Positions 8,168-18,852 of a stretch of DNA of 64,000 nt are shown piece by piece. The stretch spans positions 248,001-312,000 of the forward strand of contig NZ_CP070304.1 of the NCBI RefSeq assembly GCF_016917355.1, written 5' to 3'. The number at the start of each line of letters is the position of its first letter. The stretch's first letter is position 1. Made by a program: the position numbers and the translations under genes. The notes under the pieces were generated by a model. That model was given only the letters and a program-made list of their open reading frames with translations. It made no database searches and had not been told where the DNA came from. This DNA comes from Glaciimonas sp. PAMC28666 (lineage in GTDB: Bacteria > Pseudomonadota > Gammaproteobacteria > Burkholderiales > Burkholderiaceae_D).

Positions 8168-9829
8168 ATGTCGCGTAGTTTTGATTACATCATCGTGGGT
8201 GCCGGATCAGCGGGTTGCGTGTTAGCCAATCGCCTGTCGGCCAACCCTGACGTCAGTGTTTTGCTGATCGAAGCCGGGGGACCAGACCATAATCCCTGGA
8301 TCCATATTCCTGTCGGTTATTTCAAGACCATGCATAACCCGAAGCTGGATTGGTGTTACGTCACTGAACCCGATCAAGGTATTGACGGCCGCCAGTTGCA
8401 ATGGCCCCGTGGCAAAGTGCTCGGTGGTTCCAGTTCCCTGAATGGCTTGCTGTATGTGCGGGGTCAGAAAGAAGATTATGACCATTGGGCGGCGCTTGGC
8501 AACAAGGGCTGGAGTTATGATGAAGTATTACCTTATTTTAAGAAGTCTGAAGATCAGGAGCGTGGTGCCGATGCTTATCATGGCGTTGGCGGGCCATTGA
8601 AGGTTTCGGATTTGCGCCTGCGCCGACCGATTGCCGATTATTTCATAGAAGGTGCCAAAGACATTGGCATTCCTTACAACGACGATTACAACGGCCGCAC
8701 GCAGGAAGGTGTCGGCTATTTTCAACAAACCGCGCATAAGGGCTTGCGCTGGAGCACCGCTAAGGGATTCTTGCGTCCGGCCAGAAAAAGATCCAATCTG
8801 AAGGTGGAGACGAAAGCACACATCACGCGGATTCTGTTCAGAGAGCGTCGGGCGGTCGGCGTTGAATATCGTATGCACGGTGCGCTGCATAGCGTCAGCG
8901 CGAACACAGAAGTCATCTTGTGCGCCGGTGCGATAGGCTCTCCTCAGATATTGCAATGTTCCGGCGTCGGACCAGCTGCATTATTACGTCGCGTGAATGT
9001 GCCTGTGGTGCATGATCTGCCGGGTGTGGGGCAGAATTTGCAAGACCATCTTCAAACCCGTCTGGTGTTCAAAACCCGACTGAAAACCCTGAACGATGAG
9101 GTCAATAGTCCAATCAATAAAATGAAGGTTGGCTTGCAGTACCTCCTTTCACGGTCCGGCCCGCTAACTCTGGCGGCCAGTCAGGTGACAATTTTTACCA
9201 AGTCCGATCCTGCGCTGGAGCGCCCGGATATCCAGTTTCATATGCAGCCGTTAAGCGCCGATAAACCCGGCGAAGGCGCACACAAATTTTCTGCTTTCAC
9301 GATGTCGGTCTGCCAATTGCGGCCGCACAGCCGTGGCTATATTGCGATTCAGTCCAGCGATCCACTGCAATACCCCGAGATCCATCCCAATTATTTGTCG
9401 GACCCGCGCGACCATCCCGTGGTCATCAGCGCGCTGCGTCTGGCAAGACGTATTGCAGGCGCGCCTTCGCTGGCGCCGCACATCTTGTCCGAATTCATCC
9501 CCGGCACGGCATATCAGACCGATGCCGAATTGCTGAAGGCTGCACAACGCTTCAGCCAGTCAATCTATCACCCGTCAGGGACTTGCAAGATGGGAAGCGA
9601 TCCGATGGCGGTGGTCGATGACCGGTTACGCGTGCATGGCATCACAGGATTGCGGGTGGCAGATGCTTCGATCATGCCCGAACTCGTTTCAGGCAACACC
9701 AACGCCCCCACCATCATGATTGCAGAAAAAGCTGCAGATATGATCATTGCGGATGCAGTTGAGTGGCAGAAAACAGCGAGTAAAAAGCCGAACCAGACAG
9801 CGACAGACTGTGCAGCAATCGTCCTCTGA
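8168..9829 (+). CDS. iseJ: GMC-family FAD oxidoreductase, probable isethionate dehydrogenase
   Basis: A 553-residue choline-dehydrogenase-like flavoprotein. It shows the N-terminal FAD-binding motif ([14 protein letters not shown]), the first GMC signature ([16 protein letters not shown]), the second around [15 protein letters not shown], the active-site His region ([10 protein letters not shown]) and the C-terminal [14 protein letters not shown]. The ATG at 8168 has a strong AGGAG upstream; the longer reading frame from 8075 does not. In Cupriavidus, isethionate dehydrogenase IseJ is a membrane-associated enzyme of this family encoded beside an MFS carrier and an IclR regulator, as here. It would oxidise isethionate to sulfoacetaldehyde. 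Choline or another alcohol is the alternative substrate. Confidence 0.7.
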   Translation: MSRSFDYIIVGAGSAGCVLANRLSANPDVSVLLIEAGGPDHNPWIHIPVGYFKTMHNPKLDWCYVTEPDQGIDGRQLQWPRGKVLGGSSSLNGLLYVRGQKEDYDHWAALGNKGWSYDEVLPYFKKSEDQERGADAYHGVGGPLKVSDLRLRRPIADYFIEGAKDIGIPYNDDYNGRTQEGVGYFQQTAHKGLRWSTAKGFLRPARKRSNLKVETKAHITRILFRERRAVGVEYRMHGALHSVSANTEVILCAGAIGSPQILQCSGVGPAALLRRVNVPVVHDLPGVGQNLQDHLQTRLVFKTRLKTLNDEVNSPINKMKVGLQYLLSRSGPLTLAASQVTIFTKSDPALERPDIQFHMQPLSADKPGEGAHKFSAFTMSVCQLRPHSRGYIAIQSSDPLQYPEIHPNYLSDPRDHPVVISALRLARRIAGAPSLAPHILSEFIPGTAYQTDAELLKAAQRFSQSIYHPSGTCKMGSDPMAVVDDRLRVHGITGLRVADASIMPELVSGNTNAPTIMIAEKAADMIIADAVEWQKTASKKPNQTATDCAAIVL

Positions 9830-9995
9830 CGACGATGGGAATCGGATTCAAAGAGGATTCAAAGTGTAATCAGATCGTATTTATACAGTAGGAAATTTAT
9901 TATCAGGGGATAACCAAGTGCTTGCACCATCTGCAAAGATGGCGGCATGCGCGGTGCAGAACCACCATTGTTTATAAAACAAATCAGGAGACATC

Positions 9996-11312
9996 ATGAT
10001 CAACAGCAAAAAAAAGGAACTACGCCGCGTGGTCATTGCGAGCGTTATAGGTGCCACGATTGAGTGGTACGATTTTTTTCTATACGGGGTCGTCGCTGGC
10101 ATCGTCTTTAATAAACTGTATTTTCCCGGCAGCGATGCGATGGTATCAACCATGCTCGCGTACGGTACGTTTGCGGTCGGCTTTTTAAGCCGTCCGATTG
10201 GCGGCGTCATCTTTGGCCACTTTGGCGACAAGATCGGTCGCAAGAGCATGCTGGTGATGACGCTGATGATTATGGGTGTTTCGACCTTCTTGATTGGCTT
10301 ACTCCCGACGTATGCTCAGGTCGGCGTGGCTGCACCGATTATGTTGCTCCTGCTGCGCGTGGTGCAAGGAATTGGTCTCGGTGGAGAATGGGGCGGTGCT
10401 GTGCTGATGGCGTATGAATACGCGCCACTAAAGGAGCGCGGCTTTTATGCCAGCTTGCCGCAATTGGGACTCGCCATTGGGTTGTGTCTGGCTTCGGGTG
10501 TGGTGGCGCTCCTGTCCTATGCATTGACGGATGCGCAGTTTCTCTCATGGGGATGGCGTCTGGCCTTCGTTCTGTCCGCGATCCTCGTATTCATCGGCAT
10601 GTGGATACGCCTGACGGTGATGGAAACGCCGGAGTTCCGGGCCATCAAGCAGCATAACGCTGAGACACAAATTCCCTTTTTCGACATGATGAAGCGCTAT
10701 CCGGGGAACGTTCTCAAAGGAATGGCGGCACGGTATATCGATGGCGTATTTTTTAATATATTCGGCGTTTTTCTAATCAGCTATTTGACTAGTTCGATCC
10801 AGATCAGCCGCACCGATGCATTGATCGGCGTCATGGCTTCCGCCGTGGTGATGTGCTTTTTCATTCCCTTCTTTGGCCGCTTGTCGGATCGAATGGGGAG
10901 GACCAAGGTCTTTTTCTGGGGCTCATTGATCACCAGTGTCTCTGCCATTCCCGCCTTTTGGCTGATGATGAACAGCGCGGGCAATGTCATGGTTTTGTGG
11001 CTGGCGATTGTGATTCCGTTGGGGATTTTGTATGCATCGATATACGGACCAGAGGCAGCGTTATTTTGCGATCTGTTTGATGCCAAAGTGCGCTACACAG
11101 GGATCTCTTTTGTGTATCAATTCTCGGGCATTTTCGCTAGCGGGTTTACACCGATTATCGCGACATACCTGCTTAAAACCGGTGGCGGCCAGCCTTGGCA
11201 CATCGTCGGCTATATCCTGTTTGCGGGCTTGATTTCGGCATTCGCAGCACTATCGATCGGCAAAGGAAAAACTATCGAAGTGGAACATCCTGGATTACAG
11301 AAAGCCCGATAA
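9996..11312 (+). CDS. iseU: MFS transporter (MHS type), probable isethionate importer
   Basis: A 438-residue major facilitator protein with 12 predicted membrane segments. The loop 2-3 motif (GHFGDKIGRKSML) and the N-terminus (SVIGATIEWYDFFLYG) are typical of the metabolite:H+ symporter group. The start has AGGAG nine bases upstream. It follows the GMC oxidoreductase by 166 bp on the same strand, so the two probably form an uptake-oxidation pair for isethionate. Assignment rests on context; the family also carries shikimate, proline and dicarboxylates. Confidence 0.7.
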   Translation: MINSKKKELRRVVIASVIGATIEWYDFFLYGVVAGIVFNKLYFPGSDAMVSTMLAYGTFAVGFLSRPIGGVIFGHFGDKIGRKSMLVMTLMIMGVSTFLIGLLPTYAQVGVAAPIMLLLLRVVQGIGLGGEWGGAVLMAYEYAPLKERGFYASLPQLGLAIGLCLASGVVALLSYALTDAQFLSWGWRLAFVLSAILVFIGMWIRLTVMETPEFRAIKQHNAETQIPFFDMMKRYPGNVLKGMAARYIDGVFFNIFGVFLISYLTSSIQISRTDALIGVMASAVVMCFFIPFFGRLSDRMGRTKVFFWGSLITSVSAIPAFWLMMNSAGNVMVLWLAIVIPLGILYASIYGPEAALFCDLFDAKVRYTGISFVYQFSGIFASGFTPIIATYLLKTGGGQPWHIVGYILFAGLISAFAALSIGKGKTIEVEHPGLQKAR

Positions 11313-11392
11313 TCCCTCCGCAGATGGTGCCAATTTTTATCCAGAAAATCTGGTGACAATCTGCACTCTGCGCGGGTGCCGATCTGGATCCT

Positions 11393-11420
11393 GCACGATG
11401 AAGTCTCAACTTCATCGTGC
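11393..11420. terminator. hairpin between convergent iseU and sauR
   Basis: A perfect 12-bp stem (GCACGATGAAGT / ACTTCATCGTGC) with a CTCA loop. It lies between two convergent genes but lacks a clear U-tract on either strand, so it may be a weak bidirectional terminator or an mRNA-end stabiliser. Confidence 0.45.
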
Positions 11421-11513
11421 GCCGTGCTTTCCTTACCCTGTCCTCCCTTGGCTGATTTTTCAAGATAGATATGGACAGAGTCAAACCGGGATAAGGTCCT
11501 TATTTATTCAGCG

Positions 11514-12353
11514 TCAATCCAGCGCTGATTGCGCATTTATTTCTGCAACCGCAGGCGTGGCAGGAACGTCAGAAAAATACGCATTCGATAGGGCTTGCGC
11601 CGCAAGTCTTAACGTTGGGACGTGTTGCAATGCCTGTTGCAAATTCATGCGCACCACCGGGGCCTGCAATGCTAACGACGCGCAAGCGCGGCCGCTCTTA
11701 TTTAAAATTGGAACAGCTACCCCAATCATCCCAACGTGAAACTCTTCGTTGTTGGTGGCGACTTTTTCTCGTGTAAAACGCTCCAACTCCTGCTCAAGCA
11801 ACTTCACGTCCGTGATCGTGTTGGCGGTACAGCGCTGCAACGGACCGTTACCGATTAATTTTTGGCGCTGACCGAGCGATAACTGACTCAACAGCAATTT
11901 CCCGCTGGAGGTGCAATGTAACGGTACATGTGAACCTGGCTGCAAATTCAGACGTAAGGGCGATGGGGTTTCTACCCTGTCCAGATAAACAATCGCGTTG
12001 CCGTCAAGCATAGTGACGTTGCAGGTTTCTCCTATTTCATCCACTAATCTCTGGAGAATGACGTGAGCAGGTGCCCGCACGATGGAGTTCGACAGCACCT
12101 CCAGTGCGAAGGCGGACAGCCGGGCACCAGCGGTATATCGCTTGGTCCCCGGTTCCCGCGATAGCATTCCGGCCTCTTCAAGCATGACCAGGGTGCGATA
12201 AGCCGTCGGTTTGGGCAGCCCACAAGCAGATGCCACCTCGTCCAGTGAAATCGGCTTATCGACGCGAATGACAGATTCCAACACGAGAAAAGCTCTTACC
12301 GCCGCCGAACCGGATTGTTTCTGATTGCTGTTGGTCATTTTCATGGGCCGCAT
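11514..12353 (-). CDS. sauR: IclR-family regulator, probable sulfoacetate regulator SauR
   Basis: A 279-residue IclR protein. The helix-turn-helix is SLDEVASACGLPKPTAYRTL and the effector domain has GETCNVTMLDGNAIVYLDRV and HCTSSGKLLLS. Three in-frame ATGs (12353, 12344, 12338) are close together and none has a strong ribosome binding site. It is divergent from the sauU-sauS-sauT-like operon, and in Cupriavidus the sau genes are accompanied by a regulator named SauR. The symbol is given by position. A 25-bp palindrome at 12475-12499 is the candidate operator. Confidence 0.6.
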   Translation of the reverse strand: MRPMKMTNSNQKQSGSAAVRAFLVLESVIRVDKPISLDEVASACGLPKPTAYRTLVMLEEAGMLSREPGTKRYTAGARLSAFALEVLSNSIVRAPAHVILQRLVDEIGETCNVTMLDGNAIVYLDRVETPSPLRLNLQPGSHVPLHCTSSGKLLLSQLSLGQRQKLIGNGPLQRCTANTITDVKLLEQELERFTREKVATNNEEFHVGMIGVAVPILNKSGRACASLALQAPVVRMNLQQALQHVPTLRLAAQALSNAYFSDVPATPAVAEINAQSALD

Positions 12354-12474
12354 TATCTCAGATTACGTTAACGGCAACAACACTGCGAAATTTGAAATTC
12401 CATTTATTGAAATTAAATATTCCATTTTTTAAAATTTATTCTTGCTATTCATTATTTTGAGAAGTATATTTAAC

Positions 12475-12499
12475 AAAACGAAATACACCGTTTCGTTTT
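12475..12499. promoter_or_regulatory. perfect palindrome in the sauR-sauU intergenic region
   Basis: AAAACGAAA, seven bases (TACACCG), then TTTCGTTTT: 9-bp perfect arms in a long AT-rich region. The surrounding 520 bp between the divergent genes otherwise holds no ORF I can support. Two direct copies of ATTCCATTT occur at about 12396-12427. Likely regulator binding region. Confidence 0.45.
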
Positions 12500-12875
12500 A
12501 TTAAATAAATACCTCACAAATCCGGAGGTAGGCATTGTATTGCGCAATATCGGCGCAAATTCGGCGCAAGTTCTACGTAAGGGATGCAAGTTAAACGCGA
12601 AGGCGCTCGGTCTCCGCAAAAAAATAAAACGGCATCCTGCCCTATCGATAACTAGCAACTACTGGCGACTTCCCCATCGATAATTTTTTGAGGGGGCGGC
12701 AGACACAGAAGTAAAACAGAAACAAAACAGAAACCTCAAATGAATAGGCGGCGGTAATTCCGGCCGGGACCTAGGGGCGAACTATCGCCAAATGCTTTGC
12801 ATGGAAAGGATAAAGAAAGACACCGTTTCAGGCTGTACAAAAAATGATTACCACTTACAACGATAAGGCGGAGAC

Positions 12876-14183
12876 ATGAAAAAAAAATTAAAGGTAAGGC
12901 ATCTGATACTGGGCCTTATGTGCTTGATGTATTTCATTTCCTACATAGACCGGGTCAATATTTCGATTATTGCGCCGGTGCTGAAACAGGAAATGGGCCT
13001 TACGCCCACTGAATTAGGATTAGTTTTCTCCGCTTTCGCCTACCCTTACGCCGCCATGCAAATCCTGGGCGGTTGGTTTGCCGACAAATACGGCCCGCGA
13101 CTGGTGTTAGGCATACTCAGCATCATTTGGGCCATAGCGACAATTCTTTGCGGCTTTTCCTGGGGACTTTGGTCATTAATCATGTTTCGGATGCTGTTAG
13201 GGGTCGGAGAAGGCGGTGCATTTCCCGCAGCGACACGCTCCTTCACTTTTTGGATGCCCGCGACCGAGCGCGGCTTTGCCCAAGGCATTACACATAGCTT
13301 TTCGCGTTTAGGCGGCGCCATCACACCACCTCTCGTTTTACTCATTGTTGTTCAGTACGGATGGCGCGAATCCTTCATTATTCTCGGCATCATTAGTCTG
13401 ATATGGACTTGTTTTTTCGTTTGGCTTTATCGGAATACACCGATAGAACACAAATGGATCACATCTGCAGAACTGACGGAAATTGGCGTCAGTTCAGCCG
13501 ACGCAAAGGAGGTTTCAAAAGGTAAAACCCCTTGGAAAGAAATGCTAAAACGAATGTGGTTAGTCACCTTCGTGGATTTTTGCTATGGCTGGTCACTTTG
13601 GGTGTTCCTGACCTGGCTACCTTCCTACCTCAAAGATGCGCGCGGCTTTGACATGAAGCAGCTGGCCTTATTTACCGCACTGCCGTTAATGGCTGGCGTG
13701 GTTGGTGACACCTTGGGCGGCGTTCTTTCCGACTATATCTATAAAAAAACCGGCAACCTTAAACTGGCACGACGCTCCCTGCTGGTAGTCGGGTTGGGCG
13801 GTGCATTAATATTTATCCTCCCGGCAATCTATACCGATACAGCATTAACAGCTGTCGCGCTTCTGGCCTTATCGTTTTTCTTCCTTGAATTAACTAATGC
13901 GGTCCTGTGGAGTCTGCCTATCGATATCGCTGGAAAGTATGCAGGTACTGCTGGCGGCATGATGAATACAGGGTTCGGGATAGCCGGAATGATTTCGCCT
14001 GCGGTGTTCGGTTTCCTGGTTCAAACGACGGGAAGTTATGAGGTGCCGTTCCTGATTTCAGCAGGATTGCTGGGAGTTGCAGCAGTCTGCTCCCTGTGGA
14101 TTGATCCAACCAACAAACTCAGGGATGAACCGATCGAAGAACCGTCATTCAATGCAATGGGGAACGTGCCGATCTTCAGATAA
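12876..14183 (+). CDS. sauU: MFS transporter, probable sulfoacetate importer SauU
   Basis: A 435-residue major facilitator protein of the anion:cation symporter type. It has 12 membrane segments, the loop 2-3 motif GGWFADKYGPRLVLG and the family's SYIDRVNISI near the N-terminus. GGAGA lies just before the ATG. It is the first gene of an operon-like run with the CoA-acylating aldehyde dehydrogenase and the CoA ligase, matching the sauS/sauT/sauU set of Cupriavidus necator, where SauU is the proposed sulfoacetate permease. Transport specificity is inferred. Confidence 0.75.
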   Translation: MKKKLKVRHLILGLMCLMYFISYIDRVNISIIAPVLKQEMGLTPTELGLVFSAFAYPYAAMQILGGWFADKYGPRLVLGILSIIWAIATILCGFSWGLWSLIMFRMLLGVGEGGAFPAATRSFTFWMPATERGFAQGITHSFSRLGGAITPPLVLLIVVQYGWRESFIILGIISLIWTCFFVWLYRNTPIEHKWITSAELTEIGVSSADAKEVSKGKTPWKEMLKRMWLVTFVDFCYGWSLWVFLTWLPSYLKDARGFDMKQLALFTALPLMAGVVGDTLGGVLSDYIYKKTGNLKLARRSLLVVGLGGALIFILPAIYTDTALTAVALLALSFFFLELTNAVLWSLPIDIAGKYAGTAGGMMNTGFGIAGMISPAVFGFLVQTTGSYEVPFLISAGLLGVAAVCSLWIDPTNKLRDEPIEEPSFNAMGNVPIFR

Positions 14184-14358
14184 GGGACCATGGACGACGC
14201 GCCAGGGATAAAGACCGAATAGGTGTTTGGAGCTTCCAGATGCTCTGCCGACATCATTGAAACTGCCCTCCATCACGGCGTGAGAGGGTAAAAAATAACA
14301 CTTGGGAAAGTAAAAATGACCAAGCCGTATGAATAATAATTTAAGGATGGAAAGCAAA

Positions 14359-15786
14359 ATGACAGTTGAAAATTCCGTAAAATCTATTCCGGCTTTCGAA
14401 GTAAAGATCGTCTCCGACCTACTGAAAAAAGCGCGCGCGGCACAGCGCGACTATGAACATTATTCCCAGCAGCAAGTAGATGAGGTGGTGACTGCAGCAG
14501 GATGGGCCATCATGGATCCGGCGCACAATCGCACCTTGGCTGAGATGGCAGTTCGCGATACGGGGCTGGGCAATGTTAATGACAAGATATTGAAAAACCA
14601 TCGCAAGACGCTCGGCCTGCTGCGGGATCTGAAAAATGCTAAAACAGTCGGCATCATCGCAGAGTATCCGGAGCTAGGTTTAGTTGAAATTGCGCGCCCG
14701 GTCGGCGTCGTGGCGGCAATCACACCCTCTACCAATCCGGCAGCCACGCCCGCCAACAAGGTGATCAATGCCCTCAAGGGACGCAATGCCGTCATCATAG
14801 CCCCATCGCCCAAGGGATTAAGTACCTGCATTGCCCTGGTTGCCTATATCCATGCCGAATTGAAAAAAATCGGCGCACCGCTGGACCTGGTTCAAACCCT
14901 GCCTGCCCCGATTACCAAAGATGCGACGCAAGAATTGATGCGCCAGGCCGACCTCGTGGTCGCGACCGGCTCGCAAAATAATATCCGTGCGGCGTATGCC
15001 AGCGGAACCCCTGCGTTCGGCGTGGGGGCGGGAAATGTCGCCTCGATCATTGATAGTTCGGCCAATCTGTGCGATGCAGCAAAAAAAATAAGCAGCTCGA
15101 AAATATTCGATAACGCGACCAGTTGCTCCTCCGAAAACAGCGTGGTGATTCTTGACGCTGTGTATGCATCGGCTATCGCAGAACTGACCGAAGCAGGCGG
15201 CATACTTTTAGATGGAGAAGAAAAGAATCAGTTGCAAAAAATCATGTGGCCACGAGGAAAACTGGATGCCGCCGTCACCGCACAGGCCGCGCCCAAGATC
15301 GCGTCACTGGCTGGATTAAAGACATCGCGGTTTTCGGAGGCCACATTTTTAATGGTCGAAGAAATCGGTACCGGTTCTGACTACCCCTATTCGGGCGAAA
15401 AGCTAGCTCCGGTGCTGACGGTCTATCGCGCGCGCGACTTTGATCACGCTTGCCAGATAGTCAATGCGTTGTATGCCTATCAAGGTGCCGGACATTCGGT
15501 AGGCATCCATACCGCTGACGATGAACATGTGCTGCGGTTAGGAAACGAACTGCCGGTTTGCCGCGTCATCGTTAATCAGGCCCATTGTTTTGCAACCGGT
15601 GGCAGCTTTGAAAATGGTTTGCCGTTTTCGCTTTCAATGGGCTGCGGAACCTGGGGCGGAAATAATTTTTCCGGCAATATGCATTACCAACATTACCTCA
15701 ACATTACTCGGATCGTTCGTAGCATTCCGGAGAACATGCCATCTGAAGAAGATATTTTTGGCACTTATTTGCGCAAATATAGTTAG
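14359..15786 (+). CDS. sauS: CoA-acylating aldehyde dehydrogenase, probable sulfoacetaldehyde dehydrogenase SauS
   Basis: A 475-residue acylating aldehyde dehydrogenase of the EutE/AdhE-like class. The catalytic Cys is in DNATSCSSENS (about residue 255), and NAD-binding and oligomerisation regions are intact (TPSTNPAATPANKVINALK, about residues 118-136). The ATG at 14359 has AAGGA upstream; earlier in-frame ATGs at 14329 and 14347 are less likely. In sulfoacetate degradation SauS reduces sulfoacetyl-CoA to sulfoacetaldehyde with release of CoA. Position between SauU- and SauT-like genes supports this over acetaldehyde or propionaldehyde dehydrogenase. Confidence 0.8.
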   Translation: MTVENSVKSIPAFEVKIVSDLLKKARAAQRDYEHYSQQQVDEVVTAAGWAIMDPAHNRTLAEMAVRDTGLGNVNDKILKNHRKTLGLLRDLKNAKTVGIIAEYPELGLVEIARPVGVVAAITPSTNPAATPANKVINALKGRNAVIIAPSPKGLSTCIALVAYIHAELKKIGAPLDLVQTLPAPITKDATQELMRQADLVVATGSQNNIRAAYASGTPAFGVGAGNVASIIDSSANLCDAAKKISSSKIFDNATSCSSENSVVILDAVYASAIAELTEAGGILLDGEEKNQLQKIMWPRGKLDAAVTAQAAPKIASLAGLKTSRFSEATFLMVEEIGTGSDYPYSGEKLAPVLTVYRARDFDHACQIVNALYAYQGAGHSVGIHTADDEHVLRLGNELPVCRVIVNQAHCFATGGSFENGLPFSLSMGCGTWGGNNFSGNMHYQHYLNITRIVRSIPENMPSEEDIFGTYLRKYS

Positions 15787-15893
15787 TTACTGTCCCGGCA
15801 TTTTTCTGTTGACGAGAACACCGCGCACATTAATCTTATCGATTAGTTTGTCCGGTTTTTCGCCTGATATCACTGACTTTAGGAATTCATATT

Positions 15894-17402
15894 ATGCTGC
15901 GCACGATTCGTGAGTACGTCGATTTTCAGGCCGCGAATGCGCCTGACTCTCTCTATTTGATCGCGCCGGAACCGAACCTGCGCATGACCTTCGGCGGTCT
16001 ACAGAAGGCATCGCGCGCACTGGCACGCTATCTCGTTGAACGCGGGATTCAGCCGGGAGAAAAAGTGGCACTGTTGATGCAAAACGGGTACCAGACGTGT
16101 CGCTTGTTCATCGGCGCTATGTATGGTGGATTTTGTGTTACCCCCCTTAATTTGCTGGCGCAGGCATCGCAGCTTGAATACGTTCTCAACCACAGCGATG
16201 CCTCGATTGTTTTTGTAGCGCCTGATCAGCTGGGACGTCTGAATACTGCGCTCAGTGGCATAGCACGGGAAATCCAAATCGTCGTGTGTGATATTGATGC
16301 AGAGGAATTCATTACAGCGTCCGATAAAGCTGAGGAGATGCCAGCTGTCGGTGAAGAGGATGATGCCTTGATGATGTACACATCCGGCACCACAGGCACG
16401 CCGAAAGGGGTTGTGTTGACCAACCGGTCTGTCATATCTGGAGGACAGTTCGTTTCCGCCGCGCACGAGTTAGGGCCAAATGACCGTGTCATGGCTTCAC
16501 TTCCGCTTTACCATATTAACGCTCAGATCGTTACCGCGACTTCGCCATTGGTGCATGGCGGCAGTCTGGTTTTGCCGCACCGTTTCGGGGTTTCGCAGTT
16601 CTGGAGCCTGGTGGCGCACTATGAATGCAGCTGGATCAATCTGGTTCCGACTATGGTCTCCTATCTTCTACAAGGACCCGATTTATCGAAACAGGATCCG
16701 GATATCAGCCGTGTCCGCTTCTGTCGCTCGGCTTCCGCTCCGTTACCACCCGACCTGCATCGTGCCTTTGAAGAGAAATTCAACATTGGCATCATTGAGA
16801 CTATGGGTTTAACCGAGACGGCGGCGCCGTGTTTCACCAATCCGCTTGATTCAGCGCTCCGTAAGATCGGCAGTGCGGGACGTGCTTTCGGCAACGAGGC
16901 CAAAATTGTTAACGCTGAGGGCGATCAGCTTCCAAGCGGCGCAACGGGCGAAATCATGGTGCGTGGGCCGAATGTGATGCATGGCTATTACAAAAATCCA
17001 GAGGAGACAGTTAAAACCCTGACGACCGAAGGCTGGCTGCACACCGGCGACCTCGGCTATCTGGACGAGGACGCCTTTGTTTTCGTCACTGGTCGGATTA
17101 AGGAGCTGATCATCAAAGGCGGTGAGAACATTGCACCACGAGAGATCGATGAAGCGCTCCTTAAACATCCAGCGGTACTGGAGGCTGCAGCCGTCGGCAT
17201 TCCGGATCAGCACTACGGTCAGGAGATTATGGTGTGCGTCGTATTGAGAGCGGGTGAACAATGTTCAGAAGATGAGCTCAGAATATTTTGCCTGAACGAG
17301 CTTGGTGCCTACAAGACGCCCAAGCACATTCGCTTTCAGGACGCGTTGCCGAAAGGGCCATCAGGAAAAGTGCAGCGACTTAAGTTGCTCCAACCGGCAT
17401 AA
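15894..17402 (+). CDS. sauT: AMP-forming acyl-CoA ligase, probable sulfoacetate-CoA ligase SauT
   Basis: A 502-residue ANL-superfamily ligase. It shows the P-loop (YTSGTTGTPKGVVLT), adenylate-binding motifs (MGLTETAA, WLHTGDLGYLDED), the hinge (GRIKELIIKGGENIAPREID) and the C-terminal catalytic Lys (PKGPSGKVQR). It has AGGA 13 bases before the ATG. Downstream of sauS by 107 bp, it would convert sulfoacetate, ATP and CoA to sulfoacetyl-CoA, the SauS substrate. Family membership is certain; the substrate comes from context. Confidence 0.78.
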   Translation: MLRTIREYVDFQAANAPDSLYLIAPEPNLRMTFGGLQKASRALARYLVERGIQPGEKVALLMQNGYQTCRLFIGAMYGGFCVTPLNLLAQASQLEYVLNHSDASIVFVAPDQLGRLNTALSGIAREIQIVVCDIDAEEFITASDKAEEMPAVGEEDDALMMYTSGTTGTPKGVVLTNRSVISGGQFVSAAHELGPNDRVMASLPLYHINAQIVTATSPLVHGGSLVLPHRFGVSQFWSLVAHYECSWINLVPTMVSYLLQGPDLSKQDPDISRVRFCRSASAPLPPDLHRAFEEKFNIGIIETMGLTETAAPCFTNPLDSALRKIGSAGRAFGNEAKIVNAEGDQLPSGATGEIMVRGPNVMHGYYKNPEETVKTLTTEGWLHTGDLGYLDEDAFVFVTGRIKELIIKGGENIAPREIDEALLKHPAVLEAAAVGIPDQHYGQEIMVCVVLRAGEQCSEDELRIFCLNELGAYKTPKHIRFQDALPKGPSGKVQRLKLLQPA

Positions 17403-17491
17403 AAAACTTCGGACAATATCCTCGTTTTGTTAATGCGCAATTTCCATTAAAAACACTCGTCCGCGCGGCTTCGTTGGATGCTGCAAAAAAA

Positions 17492-18805
17492 CTACCCTGT
17501 CAGTTCCGGCGAACCTATTTGCATCGGTTCCCGGTGCGGCATGCCGAGAAAGGCAAAATCCAGGTCGGGTTGGCGGCCGCAAATGATATCCGCAATCGCC
17601 CTTCCCGAGCCGCAGCCCATGGTCCAGCCTAGCGTGCCATGACCGGTATTAAGAAACAGGTTGGGTATTTTTGATCTGCCGATGTACGGAACATTGGAGG
17701 GCGTCAGCGGGCGTAGTCCAGCCCAATATGTTGGATGATCGTAGTCACAGGCGCCGGGAAACAAAGACCGGACGCGCTGCGTGATAGCATCGCAGCGCGC
17801 AGGGTTCAGCGCGCGATTGTAACCGTTTAACTCGCAGGTTCCTGCGACGCGCAGGCGATCTCCTAGCCGTGAGAGGACCAGTTTGTGGCTATCATCCGTC
17901 AACGATACTGTTGGTGCTGCGTCTGGATTAAGGACGTGATAGGTGGCTGAATAACCTTTACCGGGATAAATCATCAGGTTGATCCCCAGCGGCTTCAACA
18001 GAGGTGCCGAAAAGCTGCCCAGTGCCACCACGAAAGCGTCAGCCTGCACGGTCTCATGATGACCGCTGGCAGCGATCACTTCGATTTTTTTGATCTGCTG
18101 ATGCGCGCCGCTTCCTTCGGCAAGCAGGCGCGTCACGGTCGTATTGAAGCGGAATTGCACACCACGCTCTGCTGCTTTTGCCGCTAGTGCGCAAGTAAAT
18201 TTATAGATATCACCGGATTCGTCGGTGGCGGTGAAGTCACCGCCAACCATTTGGTTACGTAATCCGGCCAACGCTGGTTCCAGCCGAATGATTTCATCGA
18301 CGCTGACGGTGTTGCGCGGACAACCCAGTTCGCGCATCAGAGTAGCGGCAGCCAGCGATTTGTCGAATTCTTTCTGGTCGGTATAAAAGTGCAAGATACC
18401 CCGTGTGAGCGCATCGTAATCCATCCCAATTTCGGCCCGTACCGTTTGTAACGTCTTGCGACTATATTCGGCAATCGCGACTATCTGGCGAATATTGTGA
18501 TCAATCCGATGGGGCATGCATTCGCGCAGAAATTGCACGCACCACTTCCACTGCAACAGCTCGGGACGGAGCCGAAACAACAACGGTGCGTCTTCTTTGC
18601 CGAGCCATTTGATGACCTTGAGCAAGGTATGCGGATTCGCCCACGGTTGCGCATGCGATACCGAAATCTGGCAACCATTGGCAAAACTGGTCTCTTGCGC
18701 AGGACCTGGCTGGCGATCAATGACTGTGACGTCATGGCCCGCTTTATTAAGAAACCAGGCTGACGCCACACCTGCAATACCAGCACCTAAGACAATGACT
18801 TTCAT
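17492..18805 (-). CDS. DadA-like FAD-dependent D-amino acid dehydrogenase
   Basis: A 437-residue DAO-superfamily flavoprotein. The N-terminal FAD-binding motif is VLGAGIAGVASAWFL, the DadA-type SFANGCQISVSHAQPW follows, and the C-terminal GHGTLGWTMGCGSGRAIAD closes the FAD site. DadA enzymes oxidatively deaminate D-amino acids and pass electrons to the membrane. It is the last gene of a minus-strand group (IclR, cobS-like, cobT-like, this gene), 48 bp after cobT and convergent with sauT. In this neighbourhood an amino-sulfonate or amino acid substrate is conceivable, but nothing in the sequence proves it. Confidence 0.8.
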   Translation of the reverse strand: MKVIVLGAGIAGVASAWFLNKAGHDVTVIDRQPGPAQETSFANGCQISVSHAQPWANPHTLLKVIKWLGKEDAPLLFRLRPELLQWKWCVQFLRECMPHRIDHNIRQIVAIAEYSRKTLQTVRAEIGMDYDALTRGILHFYTDQKEFDKSLAAATLMRELGCPRNTVSVDEIIRLEPALAGLRNQMVGGDFTATDESGDIYKFTCALAAKAAERGVQFRFNTTVTRLLAEGSGAHQQIKKIEVIAASGHHETVQADAFVVALGSFSAPLLKPLGINLMIYPGKGYSATYHVLNPDAAPTVSLTDDSHKLVLSRLGDRLRVAGTCELNGYNRALNPARCDAITQRVRSLFPGACDYDHPTYWAGLRPLTPSNVPYIGRSKIPNLFLNTGHGTLGWTMGCGSGRAIADIICGRQPDLDFAFLGMPHREPMQIGSPELTG

Positions 18806-18852
18806 GTTAAATCCGTTTTTTATTGGTCATGTTATTTGCGCAATATCATTCG

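Noticed and set aside
17492-18805. DadA-like gene as the taurine dehydrogenase large subunit
   Set aside because: It lacks a neighbouring small subunit and the shared xsc promoter block; the pair at 33689-35579 fits TauXY better.
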